DNA of 64,000 nucleotides, taken from assembly GCA_026874595.1 (NCBI GenBank), contig CM049315.1, forward strand, positions 77,722,401-77,786,400. The letters run 5' to 3'. The position numbers and the translations under genes were made by a program. Origin of the DNA: Sipunculus nudus. Its lineage: Eukaryota > Annelida > Sipuncula > Golfingiida > Sipunculidae. The notes beneath the pieces were generated by a model. The model saw only the letters and a program-made list of their open reading frames with translations, made no database searches and was not told the origin of the DNA. Positions 26,149-39,700 of the stretch are shown piece by piece; positions within the stretch are counted from its first letter, which is position 1; the number at the start of each line of letters is the position of its first letter.

Positions 26149-26567
26149 GACAAATATGACAAATGATCCAGTGATAGAAGAAGATGATGACGATTTGTGA
26201 AAAAATTTGGATAAAGCATTATGACGTATATACCCGTATGTGATTCAGGGTGGGTTCAACAAGGAGCTTAGGGGTGAGGGTACCCCTAGATATGGTATAA
26301 GGGGTGACTCAACATCGCTGGTAACAGTTTCATTTGAAAGATTGACCCTCAAAACCTGGGGGAAAATGCAAGTTTTATTGATTTCTCATGAAAACTGACC
26401 GAGTTAGAGTTCCACATGTAAATGGAAAAAGACTTAAAAATCGACAAAAGTCATCTTCAAAATTTGACACTTTTCCATACTCCAATTTTGTCCAACTTTT
26501 AGTATGTTGTAGACTTGACCCAAAAAAACACCAAAAAACTAAATTTTGCTATTTTTGGGGGTAGGGG
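26149..26567 (-). repeat. Right inverted repeat, carrying a second copy of the coding 3' end
   Basis: The inner end, read on the + strand, contains GATCCAGTGATAGAAGAAG and then GATGATGACGAT followed by a stop, which is the same peptide end (NDPVIEEDDDD) as the main coding region. The arm continues through the CAAGGAGCTTAGGGGTGAGG block to AGTATGTTGTAGACTTGACC. This arm is upstream of the coding start, so its coding scrap has no attached gene. Confidence 0.85.
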
Positions 26568-26779
26568 TACAGTGGCGTTATATTGACCTATTGACCTATT
26601 GACCTATACTGCTAGTTTGAGGGTTAGACGTGATGGTCATAGTGATTTGACTGAGTGAAATCCTGTGAGAGACTGGATTATCCCTCAACAACTAGAGACA
26701 AAGCGAGGTGTATTAACCACGGGCACGGGAAGCCAGCTTTGCCATAGGGGTAGCTTATTATTGAAAAACCTCTAATACA
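26568..26779. other. Spacer between transposon and array B, with a triple ATTGACCT
   Basis: ATTGACCT occurs three times in tandem at 26,582-26,606, just outside the right inverted repeat. I see no gene in this stretch. Confidence 0.6.
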
Positions 26780-26918
26780 AACCTCTTATTATACTGTGAC
26801 CTCACCTCGTACCTTAACTTCTACTCATACCGTAACCTCACCTCGTATCTTAACCTCTACTCATACCATGACCTCACCTCGTACCTTAACCTCTACTCAT
26901 ACCGTGACCTCACCTCGT

Positions 26919-28045
26919 ACCTGAACTACTACTCATACCGTGACCTCACCTCGTACCTTAACCTCTACTCATACCATGACCTCACCTCGTACCTTAACCT
27001 CTACTCATACCGTGACCTCACCTCGTAACTTAACCTCTACTCATACCATGACCTCGACTCGTACCTTAAACTCTACCTATACCGTAACCTCACCTCGTAC
27101 CTTAACCTCTACTTACACCGTGACCTCACCTCGTACCTTAACCTCTACTCATACCATGGCCTCACCTCGTACCTTAACCTCTACTCATACCGTAACCTCA
27201 CCTCGTACCTTAACCTCTACTCATACCATGACCTCACCTCGTACCTTAACCTCTACTCATACCGTGACCTCACCTCGTAACTTAACCTCTACTCATACCA
27301 TGACCTCGACTCGTACCTTAAACTCTACCTATACCGTAACCTCACCTCGTACCTTAACCTCTACTTACACCGTGACCTCACCTCGTACCTTAACCTCTAC
27401 TCATACCATGGCCTCACCTCGTACCTTAACCTCTACTCATACCGTAACCTCACCTCGTACCTTAACCTCTACTCATACCATGACCTCAACTCGTACCTTA
27501 ACCTCTACTCATACCATGGCCACACCTCGTACCTTAACCTCTACTCATACCGTAACCTCATCTCGTACCTTAACCTCTACTCATACCATGACCTCAACTC
27601 GTACCTTAACCTCTACTCATACCGTGACCTCACCTCGTACCTTAACCTCTTCTCATACCGTGACCTCACCTCGTACCTTAACCTCTACTCAAACCATGAC
27701 CTCACCTCGTACCTTAACCTCTACTCATACCATGACCTCAACTCGTACCTTAACCTCTACTCATACCGTGACCTCACCTCGTACCTTAACCTCTACTTAC
27801 ACCGTGACCTCACCTCGTACCTTAACCTCTACTCATACCATGACCTCACCTCGTACCTTAACCTCTACTTATACCGTGACCTCACCTCGTACCTTAACCT
27901 CTTCTCATACCGTGACCTCACCTCGTACCCTAACCTCTACTCATACCGTAACCTCACCTCGTATCTTAACCTCTACTCATACCATGACCTCACCTCGTAC
28001 CTTAACCTCTACTCATACCGTGACCTCACCTCGTACCTGAACTAC
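26919..28045. repeat. Higher-order repeats of 252 bp and 1,116 bp in array B
   Basis: The rare variant CTGAACTACTACTC occurs at 26,921 and 28,037, 1,116 bp apart (31 units). The linked variants CGTAACTTAACC and CATGACCTCGACTCG recur at 27,025 and 27,277, 252 bp apart (7 units). Both indicate block duplication at different scales. Confidence 0.8.
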
Positions 28046-28055
28046 TACTCATACC

Positions 28056-31000
28056 GTGACCTCACCTCGAACCTTAACCTCTACTCATACCATGACCTTA
28101 CCTCGTACCTTAACCTCTACTCATACCGTGACCTCACCTCGTAACTTAACCTCTACTCATATCATGACCTCACCTCGTACCTTAACCTCTACTTACACCG
28201 TGACCTCACCTCGTACCTTAACCTCTACTCATACCATGACCTCACCTCGTACCTTAACCTCTACTGACACAGTGACCTCACCTCGTACCTTAACCTCTAC
28301 TTATACCGTGACCTCACCTCGTACCTTAACCTCTACTCATACCGTAACCTCACCTCGTACCTTAACCTCTACTCATACCGTGACCTCACCTCGTACCTTA
28401 ACCTCTACTCAAACCATGACCTCACCTCGTACCTTAAACTCTACTTACACCGTGACCTCACCTCATACCTTAACCGCTACTCATACCATGACCTCACCTC
28501 GTACCTTAACCTCTACTCATACCATGACCTCACCTCGTACCTTAACCTCTACTTACACCGTGACCTTACCTCCTACCTTAACCTCTACTTATACCGTGAC
28601 CTCACCTCGTACCTTAACCTCTACTCAAACCGTAACCTCACCTCGTACCTTAACCTCTAATCATACCATGACCTCACCTCGTACCTTAACCTCTACTTAC
28701 ACCGTGACCTCACCTCGTACCTTAACCTCTACTTATACCGTGACCTCACCTCGTACCTTAACCTCTAATCATACCATGACCTCACCTCGTACCTTAACCT
28801 CTACTTACACCGTGACCTCACCTCGTACCTTAACCTCTACTTATACCGTGACCTCACCTCGTACCTTAACCTCCACTTATACCGTGACCTCACCTCGTAC
28901 CTTAACCTCTACTTACACCGTGACCTCACCTCGTACCTTAACCTCTACTTATACCATGACCTCACCTCGTACCTTTAGCTCTACTCAAACCGTAACCTCA
29001 CCTCGTACCTTAACCTCTACTTACACCGTGACCTCACCTCGTACCTTAACCTCTACTTATACCATGACCTCACCTCGTACCTTAACCTCTACTTACACCG
29101 TGACCTCACCTCGTACCTTAACCTCTACTTATACCGTGACCTCACCTCGTACCTTAACCTCTACTTATACCATGACCTCACCTCGTACCTTAACCTCTAC
29201 TTACACCGTGACCTCACCTCGTACCTTAACCTCTACTTATACCATGACCTCACCTCGTACCTTAACCTCTACTTACACCGTGACCTCACCTCGTACCTTA
29301 ACCTCTACTTATACCATGACCTCACCTCGTACCTTAACCTCTACTTACACCGTGACCTCACCTCGTACCTTAACCTCTACTTATACCGTGACCTCACCTC
29401 GTACCTTAACCTCTACTTATACCATGACCTCACCTCGTACCTTAACCTCTACTTACACCGTGACCTCACCTCGTACCTTAACCTCTACTTATACCATGAC
29501 CTCACCTCGTACCTTAACCTCTACTTATACCATGACCTCACCTCGTACCTTAACCTCTACTTACACCGTGACCTCACCTCGTACCTTAACCTCTACTTAT
29601 ACCATGACCTCACCTCGTACCTTAACCTCTACTTATACCATGACCTCACCTCGTACCTTAACCTCTACTTACACCGTGACCTCACCTCGTACCTTAACCT
29701 CTACTTATACCATGACCTCACCTCGTACCTTAACCTCTACTTACACCGTGACCTCACCTCGTACCTTAACCTCTACTTATACCGTGACCTCACCTCGTAC
29801 CTTAACCTCTAATCATACCATGACCTCACCTCATACCTTAACCGCTACTCATACCATGACCTCACCTCGTACCTTAACCTCTACTTACACCGTGACCTCA
29901 CCTCGTACCTTAACCTCTACTTATACCATGACCTCACCTCGTACCTTAACCTCTACTTATACCATGACCTCACCTCGTACCTTAACCTCTACTTACACCG
30001 TGACCTCACCTCGTACCTTAACCTCTACTTATACCATGACCTCACCTCGTACCTTAACCTCTACTTACACCGTGACCTCACCTCGTACCTTAACCTCTAC
30101 TTATACCGTGACCTCACCTCGTACCTTAACCTCTAATCATACCATGACCTCACCTCATACCTTAACCTCTACTTACACCATGACCTCACCTCGTACCTTA
30201 ACCTCTACTTATACCATGACCTCACCTCGTACCTTAACCTCTACTTATACCATGACCTCACCTCGTACCTTAACCTCTACTTACACCGTGACCTCACCTC
30301 GTACCTTAACCTCTACTTATACCGTGACCTCACCTCGTACCTTAACCTCTAATCATACCATGACCTCACCTCATACCTTAACCTCTACTTACACCATGAC
30401 CTCACCTCGTACCTTAACCTCTACTTATACCATGACCTCACCTCGTACCTTAACCTCTACTTATACCATGACCTCACCTCGTACCTTAACCTCTACTTAT
30501 ACCATGACCTCACCTCGTACCTTAACCTCTACTTACACCGTGACCTCACCTCGTACCTTAACCTCTAATCATACCATGACCTCACCTCATACCTTAACCT
30601 CTACTTACACCGTGACCTCACCTCGTACCTTAACCTCTACTTATACCATGACCTCACCTCGTACCTTAACCTCTACTTATACCATGACCTCACCTCGTAC
30701 CTTAACCTCTACTTACACCGTGACCTCACCTCGTACCTTAACCTCTACTTATACCATGACCTCACCTCGTACCTTAACCTCTACTTACACCGTGACCTCA
30801 CCTCGTACCTTAACCTCTACTTATACCATGACCTCACCTCGTACCTTAACCTCTACTTATACCGTGACCTCACCTCGTACCTTAACCTCTACTTATACCA
30901 TGACCTCACCTCGTACCTTAACCTCTACTTACACCGTGACCTCACCTCGTACCTTAACCTCTACTTATACCGTGACCTCACCTCGTACCTTAACCTCTAC

Positions 31001-34000
31001 TTATACCGTGACCTCACCTCATACCTTAACCTCTACTTACACCGTGACCTCACCTCGTACCTTAACCTCTACTTATACCATGACCTCACCTCGTACCTTA
31101 ACCTCTACTTATACCATGACCTCACCTCGTACCTTAACCTCTACTTATACCATGACCTCACCTCGTACCTTAACCTCTACTTATACCATGACCTCACCTC
31201 GTACCTTAACCTCTACTTATACCATGACCTCACCTCGTACCTTAACCTCTACTTACACCGTGACCTCACCTCGTACCTTAACCTCTAATCATACCATGAC
31301 CTCACCTCATACCTTAACCTCTACTTATACCGTGACCTCACCTCGTACCTTAACCTCTACTTATACCATGACCTCACCTCGTACCTTAACCTCTACTTAC
31401 ACCGTGACCTCACCTCGTACCTTAACCTCTACTTATACCATGACCTCACCTCGTACCTTAACCTCTACTTATACCATGACCTCACCTCGTACCTTAACCT
31501 CTACTTACACCGTGACCTCACCTCGTACCTTAACCTCTACTTATACCATGACCTCACCTCGTACCTTAACCTCTACTTATACCATGACCTCACCTCGTAC
31601 CTTAACCTCTACTTACACCGTGACCTCACCTCGTACCTTAACCTCTACTTATACCATGACCTCACCTCGTACCTTAACCTCTACTTACACCGTGACCTCA
31701 CCTCGTACCTTAACCTCTACTTATACCGTGACCTCACCTCGTACCTTAACCTCTAATCATACCATGACCTCACCTCATACCTTAACCGCTACTCATACCA
31801 TGACCTCACCTCGTACCTTAACCTCTACTTACACCGTGACCTCACCTCGTACCTTAACCTCTACTTATACCATGACCTCACCTCGTACCTTAACCTCTAC
31901 TTATACCATGACCTCACCTCGTACCTTAACCTCTACTTACACCGTGACCTCACCTCGTACCTTAACCTCTACTTATACCATGACCTCACCTCGTACCTTA
32001 ACCTCTACTTACACCGTGACCTCACCTCGTACCTTAACCTCTACTTATACCGTGACCTCACCTCGTACCTTAACCTCTAATCATACCATGACCTCACCTC
32101 ATACCTTAACCTCTACTTACACCATGACCTCACCTCGTACCTTAACCTCTACTTATACCATGACCTCACCTCGTACCTTAACCTCTACTTATACCATGAC
32201 CTCACCTCGTACCTTAACCTCTACTTACACCGTGACCTCACCTCGTACCTTAACCTCTAATCATACCATGACCTCACCTCATACCTTAACCTCTACTTAC
32301 ACCATGACCTCACCTCGTACCTTAACCTCTACTTATACCATGACCTCACCTCGTACCTTAACCTCTACTTATACCATGACCTCACCTCGTACCTTAACCT
32401 CTACTTATACCATGACCTCACCTCGTACCTTAACCTCTACTTACACCGTGACCTCACCTCGTACCTTAACCTCTAATCATACCATGACCTCACCTCATAC
32501 CTTAACCTCTACTTACACCGTGACCTCACCTCGTACCTTAACCTCTACTTATACCATGACCTCACCTCGTACCTTAACCTCTACTTATACCATGACCTCA
32601 CCTCGTACCTTAACCTCTACTTACACCGTGACCTCACCTCGTACCTTAACCTCTACTTATACCATGACCTCACCTCGTACCTTAACCTCTACTTACACCG
32701 TGACCTCACCTCGTACCTTAACCTCTACTTATACCATGACCTCACCTCGTACCTTAACCTCTACTTATACCGTGACCTCACCTCGTACCTTAACCTCTAC
32801 TTATACCATGACCTCACCTCGTACCTTAACCTCTACTTACACCGTGACCTCACCTCGTACCTTAACCTCTACTTATACCGTGACCTCACCTCGTACCTTA
32901 ACCTCTACTTATACCGTGACCTCACCTCATACCTTAACCTCTACTTACACCGTGACCTCACCTCGTACCTTAACCTCTACTTATACCATGACCTCACCTC
33001 GTACCTTAACCTCTACTTATACCATGACCTCACCTCGTACCTTAACCTCTACTTATACCATGACCTCACCTCGTACCTTAACCTCTACTTATACCATGAC
33101 CTCACCTCGTACCTTAACCTCTACTTATACCATGACCTCACCTCGTACCTTAACCTCTACTTACACCGTGACCTCACCTCGTACCTTAACCTCTAATCAT
33201 ACCATGACCTCACCTCATACCTTAACCTCTACTTACACCGTGACCTCACCTCGTACCTTAACCTCTACTTATACCATGACCTCACCTCGTACCTTAACCT
33301 CTACTTATACCATGACCTCACCTCGTACCTTAACCTCTACTTACACCGTGACCTCACCTCGTACCTTAACCTCTACTTATACCATGACCTCACCTCGTAC
33401 CTTAACCTCTACTTACACCGTGACCTCACCTCGTACCTTAACCTCTACTTATACCATGACCTCACCTCGTACCTTAACCTCTACTTATACCGTGACCTCA
33501 CCTCGTACCTTAACCTCTACTTATACCATGACCTCACCTCGTACCTTAACCTCTACTTACACCGTGACCTCACCTCGTACCTTAACCTCTACTTATACCG
33601 TGACCTCACCTCGTACCTTAACCTCTACTTATACCGTGACCTCACCTCATACCTTAACCTCTACTTACACCGTGACCTCACCTCGTACCTTAACCTCTAC
33701 TTATACCATGACCTCACCTCGTACCTTAACCTCTACTTATACCATGACCTCACCTCGTACCTTAACCTCTACTTACACCGTGACCTCACCTCGTACCTTA
33801 ACCTCTACTTATACCATGACCTCACCTCGTACCTTAACCTCTACTTACACCGTGACCTCACCTCGTACCTTAACCTCTACTTATACCATGACCTCACCTC
33901 GTACCTTAACCTCTACTTATACCGTGACCTCACCTCGTACCTTAACCTCTACTTACACCGTGACCTCACCTCGTACCTTAACCTCTACTTACACCGTGAC

Positions 34001-35972
34001 CTCACCTCGTACCTTAACCTCTACTTATACCATGACCTCACCTCGTACCTTAACCTCTACTTACACCGTGACCTCACCTCGTACCTTAACCTCTACTTAT
34101 ACCGTGACCTCACCTCGTACCTTAACCTCTAATCATACCATGACCTCACCTCATACCTTAACCTCTACTTACACCGTGACCTCACCTCGTACCTTAACCT
34201 CTACTTATACCATGACCTCACCTCGTACCTTAACCTCTACTTATACCATGACCTCACCTCGTACCTTAACCTCTACTTACACCGTGACCTCACCTCGTAC
34301 CTTAACCTCTACTTATACCATGACCTCACCTCGTACCTTAACCTCTACTTATACCATGACCTCACCTCATACCTTAACCTCTACTTACACCGTGACCTCA
34401 CCTCGTACCTTAACCTCTACTTATACCATGACCTCACCTCGTACCTTAACCTCTACTTATACCATGACCTCACCTCGTACCTTAACCTCTACTCATACCG
34501 TAACCTCACCTCGTACCTTAACCTCTACTCATACCGTAACCTCACCTCGTACCTTAACCTCTACTCATACCGTAACCTCACCTCGTACATTAACCTCTAC
34601 TTACACCGTGACCTCACCTCGTACCTTAACCTCTACTCATACCGTAACCTCACCTCGTACATTAACCTCTACTTACACCATGACCTCACCTCGTACCTTT
34701 AGCTCTACTCAAACCGTAACCTCACCTCGTACCTTAACCTCTACTTACACCATGACCTCACCTCGTACCTTAACCTCTACTCATACCGTAACCTCACCTC
34801 GTACCTTAACCTCTACTCATACCGTAACCTCACCTCGTACCTTAACCTCTACTCATACCGTAACCTCACCTCGTACATTAACCTCTACTTACACCGTGAC
34901 CTCACCTCGTACCTTAACCTCTACTCATACCGTAACCTCACCTCGTACATTAACCTCTACTTACACCGTGACCTCACCTCGTACCTTAACCTCTACTCAT
35001 ACCGTAACCTCACCTCGTACATTAACCTCTACTTACACCATGACCTCACCTCGTACCTTAACCTCTACTCATACCGTAACCTCACCTCGTACATTAACCT
35101 CTACTTACACCATGACCTCACCTCGTACCTTAACCTCTACTCATACCGTAACCTCACCTCGTACCTTAACCTCTACTCATACCGTAACCTCACCTCGTAC
35201 CTTAACCTCTACTCATACCGTAACCTCACCTCGTACATTAACCTCTACTTACACCGTGACCTCACCTCGTACCTTAACCTCTACTCATACCGTAACCTCA
35301 CCTCGTACATTAACCTCTACTTACACCATGACCTCACCTCGTACCTTTAGCTCTACTCAAACCGTAACCTCACCTCGTACCTTAACCTCTACTTACACCG
35401 TGACCACACCTCGTACCTTAACCTCTACTTATACCGTGACCTCACCTCGTACATTAACCTCTACTTACACCGTGACCTCACCTCGTACCTTAACCTCTAC
35501 TTACACCGTGACCTCACCTCGTACCTTAACCTCTACTCATACCGTGACCTCACCTCGTACCTTAACCTCTACTCATACCGTAACCTCACCTCGTACATTA
35601 ACCTCTACTTACACCGTGACCTCACCTCGTACCTTAACCTCTACTTACACCGTGACCTCACCTCATACCTTAACCTCTACTCATACCGTGACCTCACCTC
35701 GTACCTTAACCTCTACTCATACCGTGACCTCACCCCGTACCTTAACCTCTACTTATACCGTAACCTCACCTCGTACCTTAACCTCTACTCATACCGTGAC
35801 CTCACCTCGTACCTTAACCTCTACTCATACCGTGACCTCACCTCGTACCTTAACCTCTACTCATACCGTAACCTCACCTCGTACATTAACCTCTACTCAT
35901 ACCGTAACCTCACCTCGTACCTTTACCTCTACTCATACCGTAACCACACCTCGTACCTTTACCTCTACTTAA
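28056..35972 (+). other. 2,638-codon open frame within array B (coding status doubtful)
   Basis: The frame repeats a 12-residue Ser/Thr/Pro-rich unit, TLTSTHTVTSPR, with H/Y, V/M, R/H and L/F exchanges. If translated it would be mucin-like, with dense O-glycosylation sites and no cysteines. Against coding: a 36-bp unit without a stop in one frame stays open for any length; a second + frame is also largely open (LTSYLNLYSYRD repeats); variants fall at all codon positions and many change the residue; no signal peptide, membrane segment or unique flanking exon is seen. Neighbouring in-frame pieces at 36,192-43,580, 43,644-46,316 and 46,848-50,276 are ended by single-base variants. I give this low probability of being a real gene. 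Confidence 0.15.
28440..34500. repeat. Array B sub-domain rich in TAC-GTG / TAT-ATG units, with 1,944-bp block repetition
   Basis: Units alternate mainly between TACACCGTG and TATACCATG forms. The paired variant CATACCTTAACCGCT occurs at about 28,473, 29,841 and 31,785 (spacings 1,368 = 38 units and 1,944 = 54 units). The order of unit variants after the second and third occurrences is the same for about ten units and then differs by one unit, as expected for unequal exchange. Confidence 0.8.
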
Positions 35973-36799
35973 ACCATGACCTCACCTCGTACATTAACCT
36001 CTACTCATACCGTAACCTCACCTCGTACCTTAACCTCTACTCATACCGTAACCTCACCTCGTACCTTAACCTCTACTCGTACCATGACCTCACCTCGTAC
36101 CTTAACCTCTACTCATACCGTGACCTCACCTCGTACCTTAACCTCTACTCATACCGTAACCTCACCTCGTACCTTTATCTCTACTTAAACCATGACCTCA
36201 CCTCGTACATTAACCTCTACTCATACCGTAACCTCAACTCGTACCTTAACCACTACTCATACCGTAACCACACCTCGTACCTTTACCTCTAATTATACCA
36301 TGACCTCACCTCGTACCTTAACCCCTACTCATACCGTGACCTCACCTCGTACCTTTACCTCTACTTATACCATGACCTCACCTCGTACCTTAACCTCTAC
36401 TCATACCGTAACCTCACCTCGTACCTTAACCTCTGCTTATACCATGACCTCACCTCGTACCTTAACCTCTACTTATACCATGACCTCACCTCGTACCTTA
36501 ACCTCTACTTATACCGTAATTTCACCTCGTACCTTAACCTCTACTTATACCGTAATCTCACCTCGTACCTTAACCTCTACTCATACCGTAACCTCACCTC
36601 GTACCATAAGCTCTACTTATACCATGACCTCACCTCGTACCTTAACCTCTACTTATACCGTGACCTCACCTCGTACCTTAACCTCTACTTATACCGTGAC
36701 CTCACCTCGTACCTTAACCTCTACTCATACCGTAACCTCACCTCGTACTTTAACCTCTACTTATACCGTAACCTCACCTCGTACCTTAACCTCTACTCA

Positions 36800-39700
36800 T
36801 ACCGTAACCTCACCTCATACCTTTACCTCTACTTATACCATGACCTCACCTCGTACCTTAACCTCTACCCATACAGTAACCTCACCTCGTACCTTAACCT
36901 CTACTTATTCCGTGAGATCACCTCATACCTTAACCTCTACTTATACCATGGCCTCACCTCGTACCTTAACCTCTACTCATACCGTAACCTCACCTCGTAC
37001 CTTAACCTCTACTCATACCGTAACCTCACCTCGTATCTTAACTTCTACTCAAACCCTGACCTCACCTCGTACCTTAACCTCTACTCATACCGTAACCCCA
37101 CCTCGTACCTTAACCTCTACTCATACAGTTACCTCTCCTCGTACCTTAACCTCTACTTATACCGTGAGATCACCTCGTACCTTAACCTCTACTCATACCG
37201 TCACCACACCTCGTACCTTAACCTCTACTCATACCGTAACCTCACCTCGTATCTTAACCTCTACTCATACCGTAACCTCACCTCGTACCTTAACCTCTAC
37301 TCATACCGTAACCTCACCTCGTACCTTTATCTCTACTTATACCATGACCTCACCTCGTACCTTAACCTCTACTTATACCGTGACCTCACCTCGTACCTTA
37401 ACCTCTACTCATACCGTAACCTCACCTCGTACCTTAACCTCTACTTATACCGTGAGATCAACTCATACCTTAACCTCTACTTATACCATGGCCTCCCCTC
37501 GTACCTTAACCTCTACTCATACCGTAACCTCACCTCGTACCTTAACCTCTACGCATACCGTAACCTCGCCTCGTACCTTAACCTCTACTTATACCGTGAG
37601 ATCACCTCGTACCTTAACTTCTACTCATACCGTCACCACACCTCGTACCTTAACCTCTACTCATACCGTAACCTCACCTCGTACCCTAACCTCTACTTAT
37701 ACCCTGAGATCACCTCGTACCTTAACCTCTACTCATACCGTCACCACACCTCGTACCTTAACCTCTACTCATACCGGAACCTCAGCTCGTACCTTAACCT
37801 CTACTCATACCGTCACCACACCTCGTACCTTAACCTCTACTCATACCGTCACCACACCTCGTACCTTTACCTCTACTCATACCGTAACCTCACCTCGTAC
37901 CTTAACCTCTACTCATACCGTAACCTCACCTCGTACCTTAACCTCTACTCATACCGTAACCTCACCTCGTACCTTAACCTCTACTTATACCGTAACCTCA
38001 CCTCGTACCTTAACCTCTACTTATACCATGACCTCACCTCATACCTTTACCTCTACTTATACCGTAACCTCACCTCGTACCTTTACCTCTACTTATACCA
38101 TGACCTCACCTCGTACATTAACCTCTACTCATACCGTGACCTCACCCCGTACCTTAACCTCTACTGATACCGTAACCTCACCTCGTACCTTAACCTCTAC
38201 TTATACCATGACCTCACCTCGTACATTAACCTCTACTCATACCGTAACCTCACCTCGTACCTTTATCTCTACTTATACCATGACCTCACCTCGTACCTTA
38301 ACCTCTACTTATACCGTGACCTCACCTCGTACCTTAACCTCTACTCATACCGTAACCTCACCTCGTACCTTAACCTCTACTTATACCGTGAGATCAACTC
38401 ATACCTTCACCTCTACTTATACCATGGCCTCCCCTCGTACCTTAACCTCTACTCATACCGTAACCTCACCTCGTACCTTAACCTCTACTCATACCGTAAC
38501 CTCGCCTCGTACCTTAACCTCTACTTATACCGTGAGATCACCTCGTACCTTAACTTCTACTCATACCGTCACCACACCTCGTACCTTAACCTCTACTCAT
38601 ACCGTAACCTCACCTCGTACCCTAACCTCTACTTATACCGTGAGATCACCTCGTACCTTAACCTCTACTCATACCGTCACCACACCTCGTACCTTAACCT
38701 CTACTCATACCGGAACCTCAGCTCGTACCTTAACCTCTACTCATACCGTCACCACACCTCGTACCTTAACCTCTACTCATTCCGTCACCACACCTCGTAC
38801 CTTTACCTCTACTCATACCGTAACCTCACCTCGTACCTTAACCTCTACTCATACCGTAACCTCACCTCGTACCTTAACCTCTACTCATACCGTAACCTCA
38901 CCTCGTACCTTAACCTCTACTTATACCGTAACCTCACCTCGTTCCTTAACCTCTACTTATACCGTGAGATCACCTCGTTCCTTAACCTCTACTCATACCG
39001 TCACCACACCTCGTACCTTAACCTCTACTCATACCGGAACCTCAGCTCGTACCTTAACCTCTACTCATACCGTCACCACACCTCGTACCTTAACCTCTAC
39101 TCATACCGTCACCACACCTCGTACCTTTACCTCTACTCATACCGTAACCTCACCTCGTACCTTAACCTCTACTCATACCGTAACCTCACCTCGTACCTTA
39201 ACCTCCACTTATACCGTGACCTCACCTCGTACATTAACCTCTACTTATACCGTAACCTCACCTCGTACCTTAACCTCTACTCATACCGTAACCTCACCTC
39301 GTACCTTAACCTCTACTCATATCGTAACCTCACCTCGTACCTTAACCTCTACTCATACCGTAACCTCACCTCGTACCTTAACCTCTACTCATACCGTAAC
39401 CTCACCTCGTACCTTAACCTCTAGTTATACCGTAACCTCACCTCGTACCTTAACCTCTACTCATACCGTGACCTCACCTCGTACCTTAACCTCTAGTTAT
39501 ACCGTAACCTCACCTCGTACCTTAACCTCTACTCATACCGTAACCTCACCTCGTACCTTAACCTCTACTCATACCATGGCCTCACCTCGTACCTTAACCT
39601 CTACTCATACCGTAACCTCACCTCGTACCTTAACCTCTACTCATACCGTAACCTCACCTCGTACCTTAACCTCTACTTATACCGTAACCTCACCTCGTAC

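Larger units (their letters stand above)
20905..26567 (-). mobile_element. DNA-transposon-like element with long inverted repeats
   Basis: Inverted repeats of about 415 bp bound a 5.7-kb unit: 20,905-21,320 is repeated in inverse orientation at 26,149-26,567. Shared blocks include CAACATACTAAAAGTTGGAC, TTTTGTCGATTTTTA, CTTATACCATATCTAGGG and AAGCTCCTTGTTGAACCCAC. Between them lies one long, broken minus-strand coding region. No clear target-site duplication was found, so the termini may be off by some bases. From memory, the protein belongs to an abundant invertebrate repeat ORF family with conserved FGAIGTLM, GLKEIMETVYGENA and LFLHAFTQCDS blocks. I cannot assign a named superfamily. Confidence 0.75.
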
